Source: Gammaproteobacteria bacterium (GTDB lineage Bacteria > Pseudomonadota > Gammaproteobacteria > SZUA-229). From it: DNA of 64,000 nucleotides. The notes under the pieces were generated by a model. It was given only the letters and a program-made list of their open reading frames with translations. It was not told the origin of the DNA and did no database searches. The translations under genes and the position numbers were made by a program. Numbering within the stretch: the first letter of the stretch is position 1; every line of letters starts with the position of its first letter. Below are positions 1-10,608 of the stretch, piece after piece. The stretch spans positions 1-64,000 of the forward strand of contig JAOUNI010000007.1 of assembly GCA_029881035.1 (NCBI GenBank). The letters run 5' to 3'.

Positions 1-1635
1 CTTGTATTCCACTTTACCTTCGGCCAGGCCGCGATCACCGATCACCACACGATGTGGAATGCCGATCAGGTCAAGATCGGCGAGCATAGAACCGAGACGT
101 GCATTTTGATCGTAGAGCAGTACGTCCAGTCCGGCAGCGGTAAGTTCGTCGTGAAGTTTAATCGCGGCTTCGCGTACTGCATCCGATTTCTGGAAATTGA
201 TCGGGGCGATAGCCACATCAAAAGGTGCAATGCTCTGTGGCCAGATGATGCCGTTGTCATCGTGGTTTTGCTCGATGGCGGCGGCGACCACGCGGGTGAC
301 ACCGATGCCGTAACAGCCCATGGTCATGGTCACGCTTTTACCGTTTTCATCGAGTACGTTGGCATTCATCGCGGCGGAATATTTTTCACCAAGCTGGAAA
401 ATATGGCCAACTTCGATGCCACGAACGATGGACAGTGTGCCTTTGCCATCGGGGCTGGCATCGCCATCAACGACGTTGCGCAAATCGGCGGCGGTGGCCA
501 GAGGCAGGTCGCGTTCCCAGTTGACGCCGGTAAGGTGTTGGCCATCTTGATTGGCGCCGCAGACAAAATCGGCGAGCTGTAGCGCAGCATGGTCAGCGAT
601 GATGGTCACTTTCAAACCGACCGGACCAATCGACCCCGGCTCACAGTTGGCGACGGCTTTGACCTGGGCTTCGCTGGCAAAACATAAAGGTGAAGCCACC
701 GCGGGTTGATGTTCGGCTTTGATTTCGTTGAGCTCGTGATCGCCGCGTAACACCAGGGCAACCACGCTGTTTTTTTCGCTGCCGGCAACCAGTAGTGTTT
801 TTAGACATTGTGAGGCATCGACATTGAGGAATTTTGAAACTTCTTCGATACTGTGCTGATTCGGTGTCTCCACCGTTTTCATTTCACTGCTCGCTGCCGG
901 GCGCGCTTCGCTGCCGGGCAAGGTCTCTGCTTTTTCTATATTGGCCGCGTAATCACTTTCGTTAGAAACGGCGAGGGCGTCTTCACCAGAATCGGCCAGT
1001 ACGTGAAATTCGTGTGAGCTGTTGCCGCCGATAGCACCACTGTCTGCCATGACTGCGCGGAATTTCAGATTCAGGCGAGTGAAAATGTCGGTGTAGGTCT
1101 GGTACATCACCTCGTAGGTTTGCTGTAGTGAGTCTTGATTAAGGTGAAACGAATAAGCATCTTTCATCAAAAATTCACGTGAGCGCATGACACCAAAACG
1201 CGGCCGAACTTCATCGCGGAATTTGGTCTGGATCTGGTAGTAATTGATCGGCAGTTGTTTGTAGCTGCTGAGTTCGCGCCGCGCCAGATCGGTGATAATT
1301 TCTTCATGCGTCGGGCCATAACAGAATTCACGGCTATGGCGGTCGTTGAAGCGCAGCAGTTCGGGGCCGTATTGTTCCCAGCGACCGGATTCCTGCCACA
1401 ACTCGGCGGGCTGCACGGTTGGCATCAGTACTTCCAGGCCGCCACTTTTGTTCATTTCTTCGCGCACGATGTTTTCGACTTTACGCAGTACGCGCACGCC
1501 CAGCGGCAACCAGCTGTAGAGGCCGGAGGCCAGTCGGCGGATCAGGCCGGCGCGCAGCATCAGGCGATGGCTGGTGATTTCAGCATCGGCAGGAGTTTCT
1601 TTCAGGGTGTTAATGGGGAATTTTGATAAGTACAT
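1..1635 (-). CDS. proS: Prolyl-tRNA synthetase (3'-truncated by window edge)
   Basis: Reverse-strand translation from ATG at 1635 gives [66 protein letters not shown]..., ending at the window edge with [20 protein letters not shown], typical of bacterial ProS. The frame runs off the window and is missing from the ORF track. Confidence 0.95.
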   Translation of the reverse strand, partial: MYLSKFPINTLKETPADAEITSHRLMLRAGLIRRLASGLYSWLPLGVRVLRKVENIVREEMNKSGGLEVLMPTVQPAELWQESGRWEQYGPELLRFNDRHSREFCYGPTHEEIITDLARRELSSYKQLPINYYQIQTKFRDEVRPRFGVMRSREFLMKDAYSFHLNQDSLQQTYEVMYQTYTDIFTRLNLKFRAVMADSGAIGGNSSHEFHVLADSGEDALAVSNESDYAANIEKAETLPGSEARPAASSEMKTVETPNQHSIEEVSKFLNVDASQCLKTLLVAGSEKNSVVALVLRGDHELNEIKAEHQPAVASPLCFASEAQVKAVANCEPGSIGPVGLKVTIIADHAALQLADFVCGANQDGQHLTGVNWERDLPLATAADLRNVVDGDASPDGKGTLSIVRGIEVGHIFQLGEKYSAAMNANVLDENGKSVTMTMGCYGIGVTRVVAAAIEQNHDDNGIIWPQSIAPFDVAIAPINFQKSDAVREAAIKLHDELTAAGLDVLLYDQNARLGSMLADLDLIGIPHRVVIGDRGLAEGKVEYK

Positions 1636-1750
1636 GGAAATTGTCGACTCAACTTGGTATCGTGAGGTCGCATTTTACGAGGGCAGCGGGTTTGAGTACA
1701 GTCGGCATGAGTGATTTCCTTAATATATACGATACTTTTGATCATATCTA

Positions 1751-3622
1751 ATGCGTCGACTGTGGCTGTTTTTTATTCTGGTTTTTTCTTCACCTTGCGG
1801 GTTGGGTGCGCAACCATTTGCGCCCTCCATAGAGCCTGCGCGTCTGGCTGAGTTAGCTCAGCAGCCTGCATGGCTGGCTTTGCTGCATTACAAACGTGTG
1901 GCCATTACGGGACAGCTGCGCAGCCAGGCGGATGACCCGCGATTCTTTTATGCAGAGCAGGGTAAGACCCAGCCACAGGCCGAGCTGGAAGCGACTGTTC
2001 AGGCGATGTTATTGCCGGCAAAAAGCGGGCATGCACAGTGCCTGTTTCCAGCACGCTGGTTCTGGTTGAAGCAGCAGCTCAATCTTTCCTCAGGTTATGA
2101 CGTCGCCTGTCCAAAGCTGGAGGCCTGGATGAAACGGGCTGAGGCAGAACGACTGACGCTGGTTTTTCCGGCTATGTATCTGGGTAATCCCGGTTCCAGT
2201 TTTGGTCATACTTTTTTGCGTTTTGATGGTGATGATTCGGTGATGTTGTCGCAGGCGCTGAATTACGCGGCAGAGAATGATCCTGATGATGGCATGATCG
2301 CCTATGTCTATAACGGTGTGTTTGGCGGTTACACTGGCGTGTTTCGAATCCGCCATTATTTTGAAACCGTGCAGGTTTACAGCGATATCGAAAACCGCGA
2401 TATCTGGGAGTACCAGCTGGATTATTCAGCGGAAGAAATTCGTCAGTTGGCCCGGCATGTCTGGGAAGTCACGGATATTGATTTCGATTATTTTTTCTTC
2501 GGCGAAAATTGCTCCTATCGGCTGTTGTCCTTACTGGATGCCGCTAAACCTGAAGGCGCATTAACTTTTGATAATGCTTTTCCACTGTACGCAATTCCGG
2601 TTGATACTGTGCGTGCCCTGGAAGAAAAAAATCTGGTCGTTAAAAAACAATATCGTCCTTCACTGGCCAGCAAAATAAAAGCAGGCATGGAAATGCTCAC
2701 CGGTCAGGAGCGAGAGCTGGTGATCCGGTTGGCGGAAGGTGAGATTACGGCTGAAAATGCCATATCAAGTGCTGATAAAAAAATAGAGATACTGGAACAG
2801 GCCTACAATTTACTGCAGTTTAGAGATCAGGCTAAGGTTGAATACGCTGAGGAAATATTGACTGCTCGGAGTCGATTGACGGCTGAAGATCAGGTTATTT
2901 CGGAGCTGTCTGCTAATCAACCTGAGCCGCCTGAATCTGGTCATGCTTCGGCCAGGTTTGCTTACGGTGGTGGCCAGCAAAGTAGTTTGCAGAGCGATCA
3001 GTCATTTGTCGATTTTAAAATACGTATGGCATTTCATGATCTGGTCGATGCGCCCCTGGGTTATGCACCGGGTTCAGCTATCAACGTGATGGAGTCGCAT
3101 ATTCGCTGGTTGCCTGAAGAAGACGTAGTGCGGCTTGAAAGCCTGCATTTTTTTAATATCATCTCTTTAAATCCGGTGAGTGGCTGGGCTATGCCATTGT
3201 CGTGGCAACTCGATGTTAGTTTGCAACGACTGGCAATAACAACGGTTGATTCTGATTTGGTTTTTATTGTTGAAGGCGGCGGCGGTGTTAGCAGGCGACT
3301 GGCTAATACCACGATGTTTGCTATGGCCATGGTTGAGGCGGATGTTTCTGGTGATTATAAACAGGATTACAGTCTGCAGGCTGGGGGCCAGGTAGGTGCA
3401 TCTGTATTATTTGGTTCAGGTCAATTGTTATTGCTGGCGGAAAACAGGAATTCGGTATCGGGTTTTGAGAGTGATAGAGCTAGAGTTTCTACGGAATTGC
3501 AGTTTAATCTGGACAGGAATCTGGGTTTAAGATTCGGTTATCAAAAAAATCGATATGAGCTTTCTGATAACACGAGCTGGTTTGATGAAGAATGGTTTGT
3601 CAGGGTTCAGCAGTATTTTTGA
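1751..3622 (+). CDS. DUF4105 (Lnb N-terminal-like) family exported/outer membrane protein
   Basis: 623 aa with signal peptide; LVFPAMYLGNPGSSFGHTFLRFD and FFFGENCSYRLLSLLD motifs typical of the family; C-terminus ends in aromatic residues like a beta-barrel (VRVQQYF). Confidence 0.8.
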   Translation: MRRLWLFFILVFSSPCGLGAQPFAPSIEPARLAELAQQPAWLALLHYKRVAITGQLRSQADDPRFFYAEQGKTQPQAELEATVQAMLLPAKSGHAQCLFPARWFWLKQQLNLSSGYDVACPKLEAWMKRAEAERLTLVFPAMYLGNPGSSFGHTFLRFDGDDSVMLSQALNYAAENDPDDGMIAYVYNGVFGGYTGVFRIRHYFETVQVYSDIENRDIWEYQLDYSAEEIRQLARHVWEVTDIDFDYFFFGENCSYRLLSLLDAAKPEGALTFDNAFPLYAIPVDTVRALEEKNLVVKKQYRPSLASKIKAGMEMLTGQERELVIRLAEGEITAENAISSADKKIEILEQAYNLLQFRDQAKVEYAEEILTARSRLTAEDQVISELSANQPEPPESGHASARFAYGGGQQSSLQSDQSFVDFKIRMAFHDLVDAPLGYAPGSAINVMESHIRWLPEEDVVRLESLHFFNIISLNPVSGWAMPLSWQLDVSLQRLAITTVDSDLVFIVEGGGGVSRRLANTTMFAMAMVEADVSGDYKQDYSLQAGGQVGASVLFGSGQLLLLAENRNSVSGFESDRARVSTELQFNLDRNLGLRFGYQKNRYELSDNTSWFDEEWFVRVQQYF

Positions 3623-3647
3623 CAGAGTGATATTTTTTGAAGCAGAG

Positions 3648-3986
3648 TTAAAAAGTACTGCTATCCCAACCCCACATATGTCTTTCAGGATTGCTAAATT
3701 CAATATAAATACGTGCGGGCGCAATGTTCAATGTGTTCTGGATAAAGCCGCATAAGTGATTAGAATAATCGGCCGTTTTTGATTCATCCAGCCCCAGGCT
3801 TTTCAGTTTGAGGTGGGCAGTGTTGGTATCATTGCCACCAAATAACATGGAAGTTTCGGCGTTAATGATCACCATGACATAACTTTCCGGTTTGCCCAGC
3901 ATACCTGCCACAATTCGGGAAGCATCTTTGGCAAGAGCGGTGCTGTCCTTGATGCTGACATTGGTATTGATTTGTAATAATGGCAT
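3648..3986 (-). CDS. MIF/phenylpyruvate tautomerase-like protein
   Basis: 112 aa; N-terminal MPLLQINTNV with Pro after Met, and ARIYIEFSNPERHMWGWDSSTF C-terminus resembling the MIF family. Confidence 0.8.
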   Translation of the reverse strand: MPLLQINTNVSIKDSTALAKDASRIVAGMLGKPESYVMVIINAETSMLFGGNDTNTAHLKLKSLGLDESKTADYSNHLCGFIQNTLNIAPARIYIEFSNPERHMWGWDSSTF

Positions 3987-4017
3987 TTTATTAATCCTCG
4001 TTATTTAGCCAAAACGG

Positions 4018-4443
4018 TTATTTGCAGTATTTACTGATGTTGGCCTTAATTTTGTCTAAACGTTGATTGCGAGCCTCGGCGCTCAGTTTTTTCACTTCAC
4101 CTTTATCATCCTTTTCATGGATTTCCTTGTTCTTACCGACGGTTTGCAGGCGCTTGCGCTCGCTGGCGCAATAAGCAACACGTTCTTTTTTAGCTTTATC
4201 GTCCTCTGTCATATCGGTCGCATCAGCTTCATCGGTCTCCTCAGTTTTCTCTGCTTTTTCGGGGCTGGTGGCGGGTTCCGGAACATGTAGTTTCATTTTT
4301 TCAGCCTGTGCATCCTCCGGGCGTTCGCTACCATAATGGATTTTTCCATTTTCATCGGTCCATTTGTAGATACCGGCACTTACAGCTGCAGGAGAGATGA
4401 CGAGCGCAAGTATTAACGTTGCGAGTATTTGTTTAAGATGCAT
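4018..4443 (-). CDS. DUF4124 domain-containing exported protein
   Basis: AGIYKWTDENGKIHYGSERPEDAQ motif after a signal peptide; start taken at MHLKQ (4443) rather than the longest ORF start (4506). Confidence 0.8.
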   Translation of the reverse strand: MHLKQILATLILALVISPAAVSAGIYKWTDENGKIHYGSERPEDAQAEKMKLHVPEPATSPEKAEKTEETDEADATDMTEDDKAKKERVAYCASERKRLQTVGKNKEIHEKDDKGEVKKLSAEARNQRLDKIKANISKYCK

Positions 4444-4559
4444 AGGCCCTCTGGTACTGAAGTAAGTAGAGATATCATTAGATTTTTTCATGGTTTTCCG
4501 CTCCATTTGAATGTTACTATAAGTAAAACTTATCAGGCTAAAAAGGCTATCTTATAATA

Positions 4560-5453
4560 ATGGCAGATCGCAGATTAAAAATATTTCATACGGTTGCACG
4601 GCTGCTAAATTTTACCAAAGCCGCCGAAGAGTTGCATATGACGCAACCTGCCGTAACTTTTCAGATTCGGCAGCTTGAAGAGCAGTTTAACACCCGTTTA
4701 TTTGACCGTACTCATAATAAAGTATCCCTGACAGAGGTTGGCAATCAGGTCTTTGAGTATGCCGAGCGCATCCTTAAGTTGTACGAAGACATGACCCGAA
4801 GTATCACCGATATGACCGGGGATGTTAGTGGCGGTGTGTCGTTAGGAGCCAGCACCACGATTGCGGAATACATGTTGCCGCTGATGATAGGTGAGTTCAA
4901 GGGGAAATACCCTGATGTGATGATCAGCCTGAAAGAAGCCAATACCGAAGACATTGTTTCCATGGTGGAAAACAATGTTATCGACATCGGCATTGTTGAG
5001 GGTTATGTGAATAACAAGAACCTGGTCGTGGAAGAATGCAAGATGGATCAGCTGGTGGTGATTATGCCTAATAATCATCCCCTGGCTGATCAGGATGAAA
5101 TCCATGTAAAGGAGCTGGTGGCGCACCCGTTTATCGGCCGCGAGCACGGCTCGGGTACACAGGAAGTGATCACCAAATATATCGAACAACACGGTGACCA
5201 TGATTTGTTAGATGTATGTTTTGAGCTGAGCAGTCCCGAGGCCATCAAAGGTGCTGTTGAGGCGGGTATGGGTATTTCCATTGTCTCTAGAGCCACTATT
5301 CTGAAAGAATTACGTCTGGGTTCACTGACGGCGGTGAATCTATCGCCCAGGCTGGAGCGGCCTTTTTCCTTTGTGCGTCAGCGTTATAAGTTTAAATCGC
5401 GGGCGGCGGATGAGTTGTTAATTTTTGCCCAGGAATTTTGCAAGAAAGTGTGA
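4560..5453 (+). CDS. LysR family transcriptional regulator
   Basis: N-terminal HTH RRLKIFHTVARLLNFTKAAEELHMTQPAVTFQIRQLEEQFNTRLFDRT and LysR substrate-binding domain. Confidence 0.93.
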   Translation: MADRRLKIFHTVARLLNFTKAAEELHMTQPAVTFQIRQLEEQFNTRLFDRTHNKVSLTEVGNQVFEYAERILKLYEDMTRSITDMTGDVSGGVSLGASTTIAEYMLPLMIGEFKGKYPDVMISLKEANTEDIVSMVENNVIDIGIVEGYVNNKNLVVEECKMDQLVVIMPNNHPLADQDEIHVKELVAHPFIGREHGSGTQEVITKYIEQHGDHDLLDVCFELSSPEAIKGAVEAGMGISIVSRATILKELRLGSLTAVNLSPRLERPFSFVRQRYKFKSRAADELLIFAQEFCKKV

Positions 5454-5461
5454 ATAGTCTT

Positions 5462-5812
5462 ATGAGTCGTAAAACGAAGTCCCTGATCGATATTTTTGAA
5501 ACGTTAAATGAGGAGCGACAAACTAGCGTACTTGAGTTTGCCGAGTTTTTACAATCTAAAGGCAATCTGGTTATTAAAGAAATAGCTGAACCGGTTGATA
5601 TACCAAGGCCAGAAAAGGAGACGGTGGTTGGTGCAATAAAACGATTGAAACAAACTTACCCGATGATCGATAGCATGAAAGTATTTTCTTCTGCTTCGGA
5701 GTTGATGACTGATCACATGGTGAAAGGTCGGGATGCCGTCGAAGTTATTGATGAAATGGAAAAAATATTCGAGAATTTTTATTCAAAAATCCTTAAAGAC
5801 ATGGAGCATTAA
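5462..5812 (+). CDS. Hypothetical protein, antitoxin/DUF2281-like N-terminus
   Basis: Small ORF just downstream of the LysR gene; MSRKTKSLIDIFETLNEERQTSVLEFAEFLQSK. Start chosen at ATG 5462 (ORF track start 5438 overlaps the LysR gene). Confidence 0.5.
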   Translation: MSRKTKSLIDIFETLNEERQTSVLEFAEFLQSKGNLVIKEIAEPVDIPRPEKETVVGAIKRLKQTYPMIDSMKVFSSASELMTDHMVKGRDAVEVIDEMEKIFENFYSKILKDMEH

Positions 5813-5864
5813 ACAAATTTAAGAAGCACTGCTAAAAAGTGCTGAAATCTAGTGGTGATGCTGT

Positions 5865-6665
5865 CTAAATACGTTCAACCTTGTTTCGTCCGCTGTTTTT
5901 GGCTTTGTACATGGCTTCGTCAACACGTTTTATAAGTGATTCGGTGGTATCTCCTTCATTTAAATGAGTAACACCAAAGCTAGCAGTAAAAGTATCTATT
6001 TTTTTTACTTTAGTTTCTTCAATTATTTTTCTTAGCTTTTCTGCGACTGATGATGCGTTTTCAATATTAGAGTTGGGCATCAGAATCATAAATTCTTCTC
6101 CACCCCAGCGGGCAAACATGTCAACTTCACGAAGATTGTTATTTATTTTTTCGGAGAAAACTTTTAATGCATTATCACCTACATCGTGCCCGAAGGTGTC
6201 GTTAATTTTTTTAAAATGATCGATATCACACATGATGATAGATAAGTTGGTTTTGTAACGTTTACTACGTTCAATTTCTGACGCTAATAGCTCATTGAAT
6301 TTTCGTCGGTTGTAGATGGATGTGAGTGGATCGGTGGTTGATAGTTCTTCAAGTTCCTTGATGGCCTGTTTTCGTTCAGTGTTTTCGACTTTTAATTCAT
6401 TGATTGTTTCTTCAAGGCGATCATGATATTTCTTGAGTTCAATGGTCATGTTGTGAATGATGACGAGTAGCCGTTCTGTATAGGCTGCGAAAATCAGGAA
6501 AAGCAGAACAACGAACGTGCGCATCCAGATTTCTTCGCCTCTGGGGCTGAAGCAGCTCTGTAGAAAAGTGATGCCTTGTTCAGAAAATAGTGAGTAAATA
6601 AAAGCGTCTACGATCCAGAAAACGATCGCAAGCAAAAGACCAAGAATGGTTATTTTATTTTGCAT
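5865..6665 (-). CDS. GGDEF diguanylate cyclase, membrane-anchored
   Basis: Two N-terminal TM segments, coiled-coil linker, DPLTSIYNRRKFNELL and RWGGEEFMILMP (GGEEF active site). Confidence 0.93.
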   Translation of the reverse strand: MQNKITILGLLLAIVFWIVDAFIYSLFSEQGITFLQSCFSPRGEEIWMRTFVVLLFLIFAAYTERLLVIIHNMTIELKKYHDRLEETINELKVENTERKQAIKELEELSTTDPLTSIYNRRKFNELLASEIERSKRYKTNLSIIMCDIDHFKKINDTFGHDVGDNALKVFSEKINNNLREVDMFARWGGEEFMILMPNSNIENASSVAEKLRKIIEETKVKKIDTFTASFGVTHLNEGDTTESLIKRVDEAMYKAKNSGRNKVERI

Positions 6666-6818
6666 GGCAGTTTCATTCTAATGCCTGAGCAGCAGGATGT
6701 AACCATTTGTTGCGAGAATATGTCATCAATCTAATATCATCCTTATATTCTGATGTACCTGGATTATAGTAACAAATAGATGTATAAGTGTTTGTTTGAT
6801 TAAAGAAAAATGGAGATT

Positions 6819-7280
6819 TTAAAGTTCTTTTATGGCCGCCAGTACTGCTTCGACGTGGTTCTTAACACTAACTTTGCGCCACTCTTGTCTGAGAATACCG
6901 TCTTCATCGATAAGAAAGGTACTGCGCTCAATACCCATAACCTGTTTGCCGTACATATTTTTCATTTTGATGACATCAAACTGGGTGCAGAGCTTTTCAT
7001 CTGCATCGGATAATAAATCGAAATTAAACTGTTGTTTTTTCTTAAAATTTTCATGTGATTTTATACTGTCTCGGGAGACGCCCAGAATGACTGTATTTTG
7101 ACGGGTAAATTGCCCTTTGGCATCACGGAAGTTCTGGCCTTCTGTAGTGCAGCCGGGTGTGCTGTCTCTGGGATAAAAATACAAGAGGACTTTTTTCCCT
7201 TTGTAGTCAGCCAGACTGATGGTTTTATCACCAGTTGCAGCGATGCTGAAGTTTTTAACTTTTTTCCCAATGCTCACCAT
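6819..7280 (-). CDS. bcp: Peroxiredoxin, Bcp/PrxQ type
   Basis: VLLYFYPRDSTPGCTTEGQNFRDAKGQF; start taken at MVSIGKKV (7280). Confidence 0.88.
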   Translation of the reverse strand: MVSIGKKVKNFSIAATGDKTISLADYKGKKVLLYFYPRDSTPGCTTEGQNFRDAKGQFTRQNTVILGVSRDSIKSHENFKKKQQFNFDLLSDADEKLCTQFDVIKMKNMYGKQVMGIERSTFLIDEDGILRQEWRKVSVKNHVEAVLAAIKEL

Positions 7281-7302
7281 GAGACTGTCCAGAATATTGT
7301 TA

Positions 7303-7830
7303 TTAATCGGTGGCGGATATCTTTGCATCCAGGTTTAATTCATCGCACATATTAAAAAATTCTTCACGTAAACCGGAAATACTGGTTTCAGCTGGAATAC
7401 CAATGGTCATATACAGGGAAAACATGGGTGTGCCAGTATGTGGTGCGGCATAACGATCGGTTTCAAGGTCAACAATATTAATCTGCCGGCTGGAGAAGAA
7501 ACTGGCCAGTTTGTGTACGATGCCAGGATAATCAATAGATAACACTTCTACATCGTATGGAATGAGTGTCTGCGACGGAGCCTTTGTTTCGGTGGTCTTT
7601 ACCGTTAGCATCATATTTAAGGCGGACTCGGCTTCCTGCTTGGTGTCGATAAAGTGATTAATGGCCTGTTCACTGCCGGTGACCAGGAGCAGGATGGCAA
7701 ATTCACCACCCAGTATGCTCATGCGACTATCTTCAATATTAAGCTGGTGTGTGAGCAGGGTATTACTTAGCTCATTTACAATTCCGGGACGGTCTTCACC
7801 TAGTGCGGTGATAACAAGTTTTTGGCTCAT
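7303..7830 (-). CDS. gcvR: Glycine cleavage system transcriptional repressor-like ACT protein
   Basis: Two ACT domains (LVITALGEDRPGIVNELSNTL; VEVLSIDYPGIVHKLASFFSSRQINIVDLETD); gcvR-bcp next to dapA is a known neighbourhood. Confidence 0.82.
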   Translation of the reverse strand: MSQKLVITALGEDRPGIVNELSNTLLTHQLNIEDSRMSILGGEFAILLLVTGSEQAINHFIDTKQEAESALNMMLTVKTTETKAPSQTLIPYDVEVLSIDYPGIVHKLASFFSSRQINIVDLETDRYAAPHTGTPMFSLYMTIGIPAETSISGLREEFFNMCDELNLDAKISATD

Positions 7831-7954
7831 AGTTTTTCGTCTGTAAAAAATGAAAAGAATAAAACGGTGCGAATAGCACGGAGTCTAAACAATGTTTGAC
7901 CGGAAAAACAGGGACGAGGGGTCGGGCTGTTATCTTTTGTTGATCTGTGTTGAC

Positions 7955-8350
7955 TTAGCCGAGTTGAGAGAGCTCGCGATTAATCAGGTCAGCATCTTTA
8001 AGATTTAGTTCCAGCAGGCGTCGTAGATGTTGAAGGCTTTCGATATCGATGTTGATATATTGCAGGCCCCAGCGGTCATCATCTGTACGTTTGATTCTGA
8101 CGCGGGCATTGATAATGATGTCATCAGCCAGAAAAAGTGCCAGAGCACAGGGATTATTGGGATTAATGTTGATATTGCTAGGTGGCTCAACCAACATGCC
8201 TTTAAGAGAAATATCCAGCAAATTGCAGGTCCATTCTTCATCGCCGCTTTGCATCAGAACTTCGGCATTGAATGGGGCGCGGATGTTAAGACGTCGCTCT
8301 TTATCACTATTTATGTATTTTTCTGTGTTCATGCAGCTGAGTATAGACAT
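7955..8350 (-). CDS. PilZ domain protein
   Basis: RRLNIRAPFNAEVLMQSGDEEWTCNLLDISLKGMLVEPP: RxxxR-type and D/NxSxxG motifs. Confidence 0.78.
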   Translation of the reverse strand: MSILSCMNTEKYINSDKERRLNIRAPFNAEVLMQSGDEEWTCNLLDISLKGMLVEPPSNININPNNPCALALFLADDIIINARVRIKRTDDDRWGLQYINIDIESLQHLRRLLELNLKDADLINRELSQLG

Positions 8351-8488
8351 TAATCCTCGTTCATCCAGAAATATGGCATGTTATTTATTGAAATTAGAGG
8401 GAAAAGTTGCTTAACTGTGCGCCCTGTTTCTGTCTTATCAAAGACGGTGAAAACACCCTAAATTTCGAACTGTGTCTTCGGGAGAGTT

Positions 8489-9364
8489 ATGTTTCGTGGA
8501 AGTATGGTGGCATTGGTTACGCCAATGTTTGCTGATGAAAGTGTTGATTACGATAGTCTGGCTGCACTGGTCGAATTTCATGTGAAAAATGGCACCTCAG
8601 CGATTATTTCTATGGGTACCACAGGTGAATCCGCTACGCTGGAGATGGATGAACACTGTGAAGTGATCCGCCGTACCGTTGAAATGGTCAGGGGTCGTAT
8701 TTCTGTGATTGCAGGAACCGGTGCTAATTCTACCCGCGAAGCCATTCAGCTGACGCAGTGCGCGCGTGATGCCGGTGCCGATGCCTGTTTGCTGGTAACA
8801 CCTTATTATAATAAGCCCACTCAGGAAGGCCTGTATCTGCATCATAAAAAAATAGCCGAGACGGTCGATATTCCACAAATACTCTATAACGTACCAGGGC
8901 GGACAGCCTGTGATATGTTGCCGGATACGGTGGCACGTTTGTCGCTGATTCCAAATATCATCGGTATTAAAGAAGCCACCGGCGATTTGAACCGATTGAA
9001 AGAAATACAGTCGAAGGTAGCGGATGATTTTGAGATCTACAGCGGTGATGATGAAACCGGTACTGAGTTTATGCTGCAAGGCGGTCATGGCGTGATATCG
9101 GTGACCACGAATGTGGCGCCTAAAGCCATGTCTGAAATGTGCGCGGCTGCACTGGCGGGTGACCGTGAGAAAGCCGAGGCCATAAATGCGCCGCTACGGG
9201 GTTTGCACAAAAACCTGTTTCTTGAAGCTAATCCTATCCCTGTTAAATGGGCGCTGGCTGAAATGGGTAAAATACCTACAGGTATACGTCTGCCGCTGAC
9301 TCCTTTAAGTGAGCAATATCATCAGCCTTTACGTGATGCGATGAAACAAGCTGGAATTCTTTGA
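8489..9364 (+). CDS. dapA: 4-hydroxy-tetrahydrodipicolinate synthase
   Basis: MFRGSMVALVTPMFADESVDYDSL; GTTGESATL; YYNKPTQEGLYLHHKKIAE; YNVPGRTACDM. Confidence 0.97.
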   Translation: MFRGSMVALVTPMFADESVDYDSLAALVEFHVKNGTSAIISMGTTGESATLEMDEHCEVIRRTVEMVRGRISVIAGTGANSTREAIQLTQCARDAGADACLLVTPYYNKPTQEGLYLHHKKIAETVDIPQILYNVPGRTACDMLPDTVARLSLIPNIIGIKEATGDLNRLKEIQSKVADDFEIYSGDDETGTEFMLQGGHGVISVTTNVAPKAMSEMCAAALAGDREKAEAINAPLRGLHKNLFLEANPIPVKWALAEMGKIPTGIRLPLTPLSEQYHQPLRDAMKQAGIL

Positions 9365-10482
9365 TGTTTAAACAAATTTATTTTATAGCCATTGCGGCTA
9401 TGTTGATTATTGGTGGCTGTAGTTCCAATGGTAACGAACGTCGACAGGCATATCTGGATGCAGATTATTATACTCGCCTGGAATTACCGCCTGATCTGAC
9501 TTCAATAGATGAAAAAAATCAGTTAAATGCACCTAAGCCCACAGAAGAAGCTACTAACAAATTTAAACAGGAAACGGCAAACCTGGGTTCAGGGAAGCCC
9601 CAGAGTTCTGTGGCTATGGCCATTAATGTTAAAGGCGCACGTCTACAAACGGGTGATGGTGTGTTCTGGTTAGAAGTGGATGAAAATGCCGATAAGTTGT
9701 GGCCGCAGCTGAGTGCGTTCTGGGGGCATGAGGGTGTCAAAGTCGTTCGTAATGAACCTATGTTGGGTATGGTTGAGACCGACTGGGTGAGCAAGTTGCA
9801 GGTTGATGATGATGCAGGATTTATCGCAAAGTTGTTTAGTTCGGCCGATCCAGACAAGCTCGATAAATTCAGAATGCGTGTTGAGCCGGAACAGAATCAT
9901 AATAAAACAAAAATTTTCATGTCGCATTCAGGCATGGAAAAATCGGTTGAAGGTGATGATGTAAACTGGCGTAGCCGATGCACTGAAGTAGAACTAGAGC
10001 GTGAAATGTTGAATCGTCTGGCATTGTTTGTCGGTCTGGATGAAGCGCAATCGGCAAAAGTATTTGAAGATTACCAGCCTTTCGCCTCAAGAATTAAAGT
10101 GCCTAAAGATAAAGTCAACACACTATATATTACTGGTGATATGAATTTTGTCTGGAAGCGCTCCATACGTGCACTGGATCGAATGAGCATAGATGTGCAG
10201 GAAATGGATTCGAATAAACATCAGATAAAAGTGGCGATAAAAAAACTTGCCAGGGAAACTATTGGTGAAGAGCGTGATGAAATTGCTGAATCAAGCTGGC
10301 TGATGCAATGGTTAAGTGGTTCGGGTGAGAATTATGCTGAGAATGAAAATCGGCAGTTTACACTCAAACTTCAATCTGATGATGGTGTTGTGCGCCTGGA
10401 TATTTTACGTCCTGACGGTGAACCCGCTGAGAGCGTTCTGGCTGAGCAATTCAGAAAAGGTCTGGCGATAGAGCTCCAATAA
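9361..10482 (+). CDS. bamC: Outer membrane assembly lipoprotein BamC
   Basis: Lipobox IIGGCSS; overlaps the dapA stop; NlpB/BamC-like PPDLT motif and position after dapA. Confidence 0.88.
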   Translation: MMFKQIYFIAIAAMLIIGGCSSNGNERRQAYLDADYYTRLELPPDLTSIDEKNQLNAPKPTEEATNKFKQETANLGSGKPQSSVAMAINVKGARLQTGDGVFWLEVDENADKLWPQLSAFWGHEGVKVVRNEPMLGMVETDWVSKLQVDDDAGFIAKLFSSADPDKLDKFRMRVEPEQNHNKTKIFMSHSGMEKSVEGDDVNWRSRCTEVELEREMLNRLALFVGLDEAQSAKVFEDYQPFASRIKVPKDKVNTLYITGDMNFVWKRSIRALDRMSIDVQEMDSNKHQIKVAIKKLARETIGEERDEIAESSWLMQWLSGSGENYAENENRQFTLKLQSDDGVVRLDILRPDGEPAESVLAEQFRKGLAIELQ

Positions 10483-10558
10483 AATTTTACTGAAACTTAT
10501 TATTTCGTTTCTACTTTAACAATGGTTTTACAGGTAATTGTGATTCTGTTGAATAAAC

Positions 10559-10590
10559 AAAAGCCCCGCTTATAAGCGGGGCTTTTGTTT
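10559..10590. terminator. Rho-independent terminator between convergent bamC and DUF2892 gene
   Basis: aaaagccccgcttataagcggggcttttg: perfect stem flanked by A and T runs, could serve both strands. Confidence 0.85.
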
Positions 10591-10608
10591 TTAGCTATGC
10601 AGGAAAAA

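Noticed and set aside
52-1626. + strand ORFs 52..582, 320..550 and 1255..1626
   Set aside because: Antisense to the proS reading frame, whose translation is unambiguous; no recognisable protein families.
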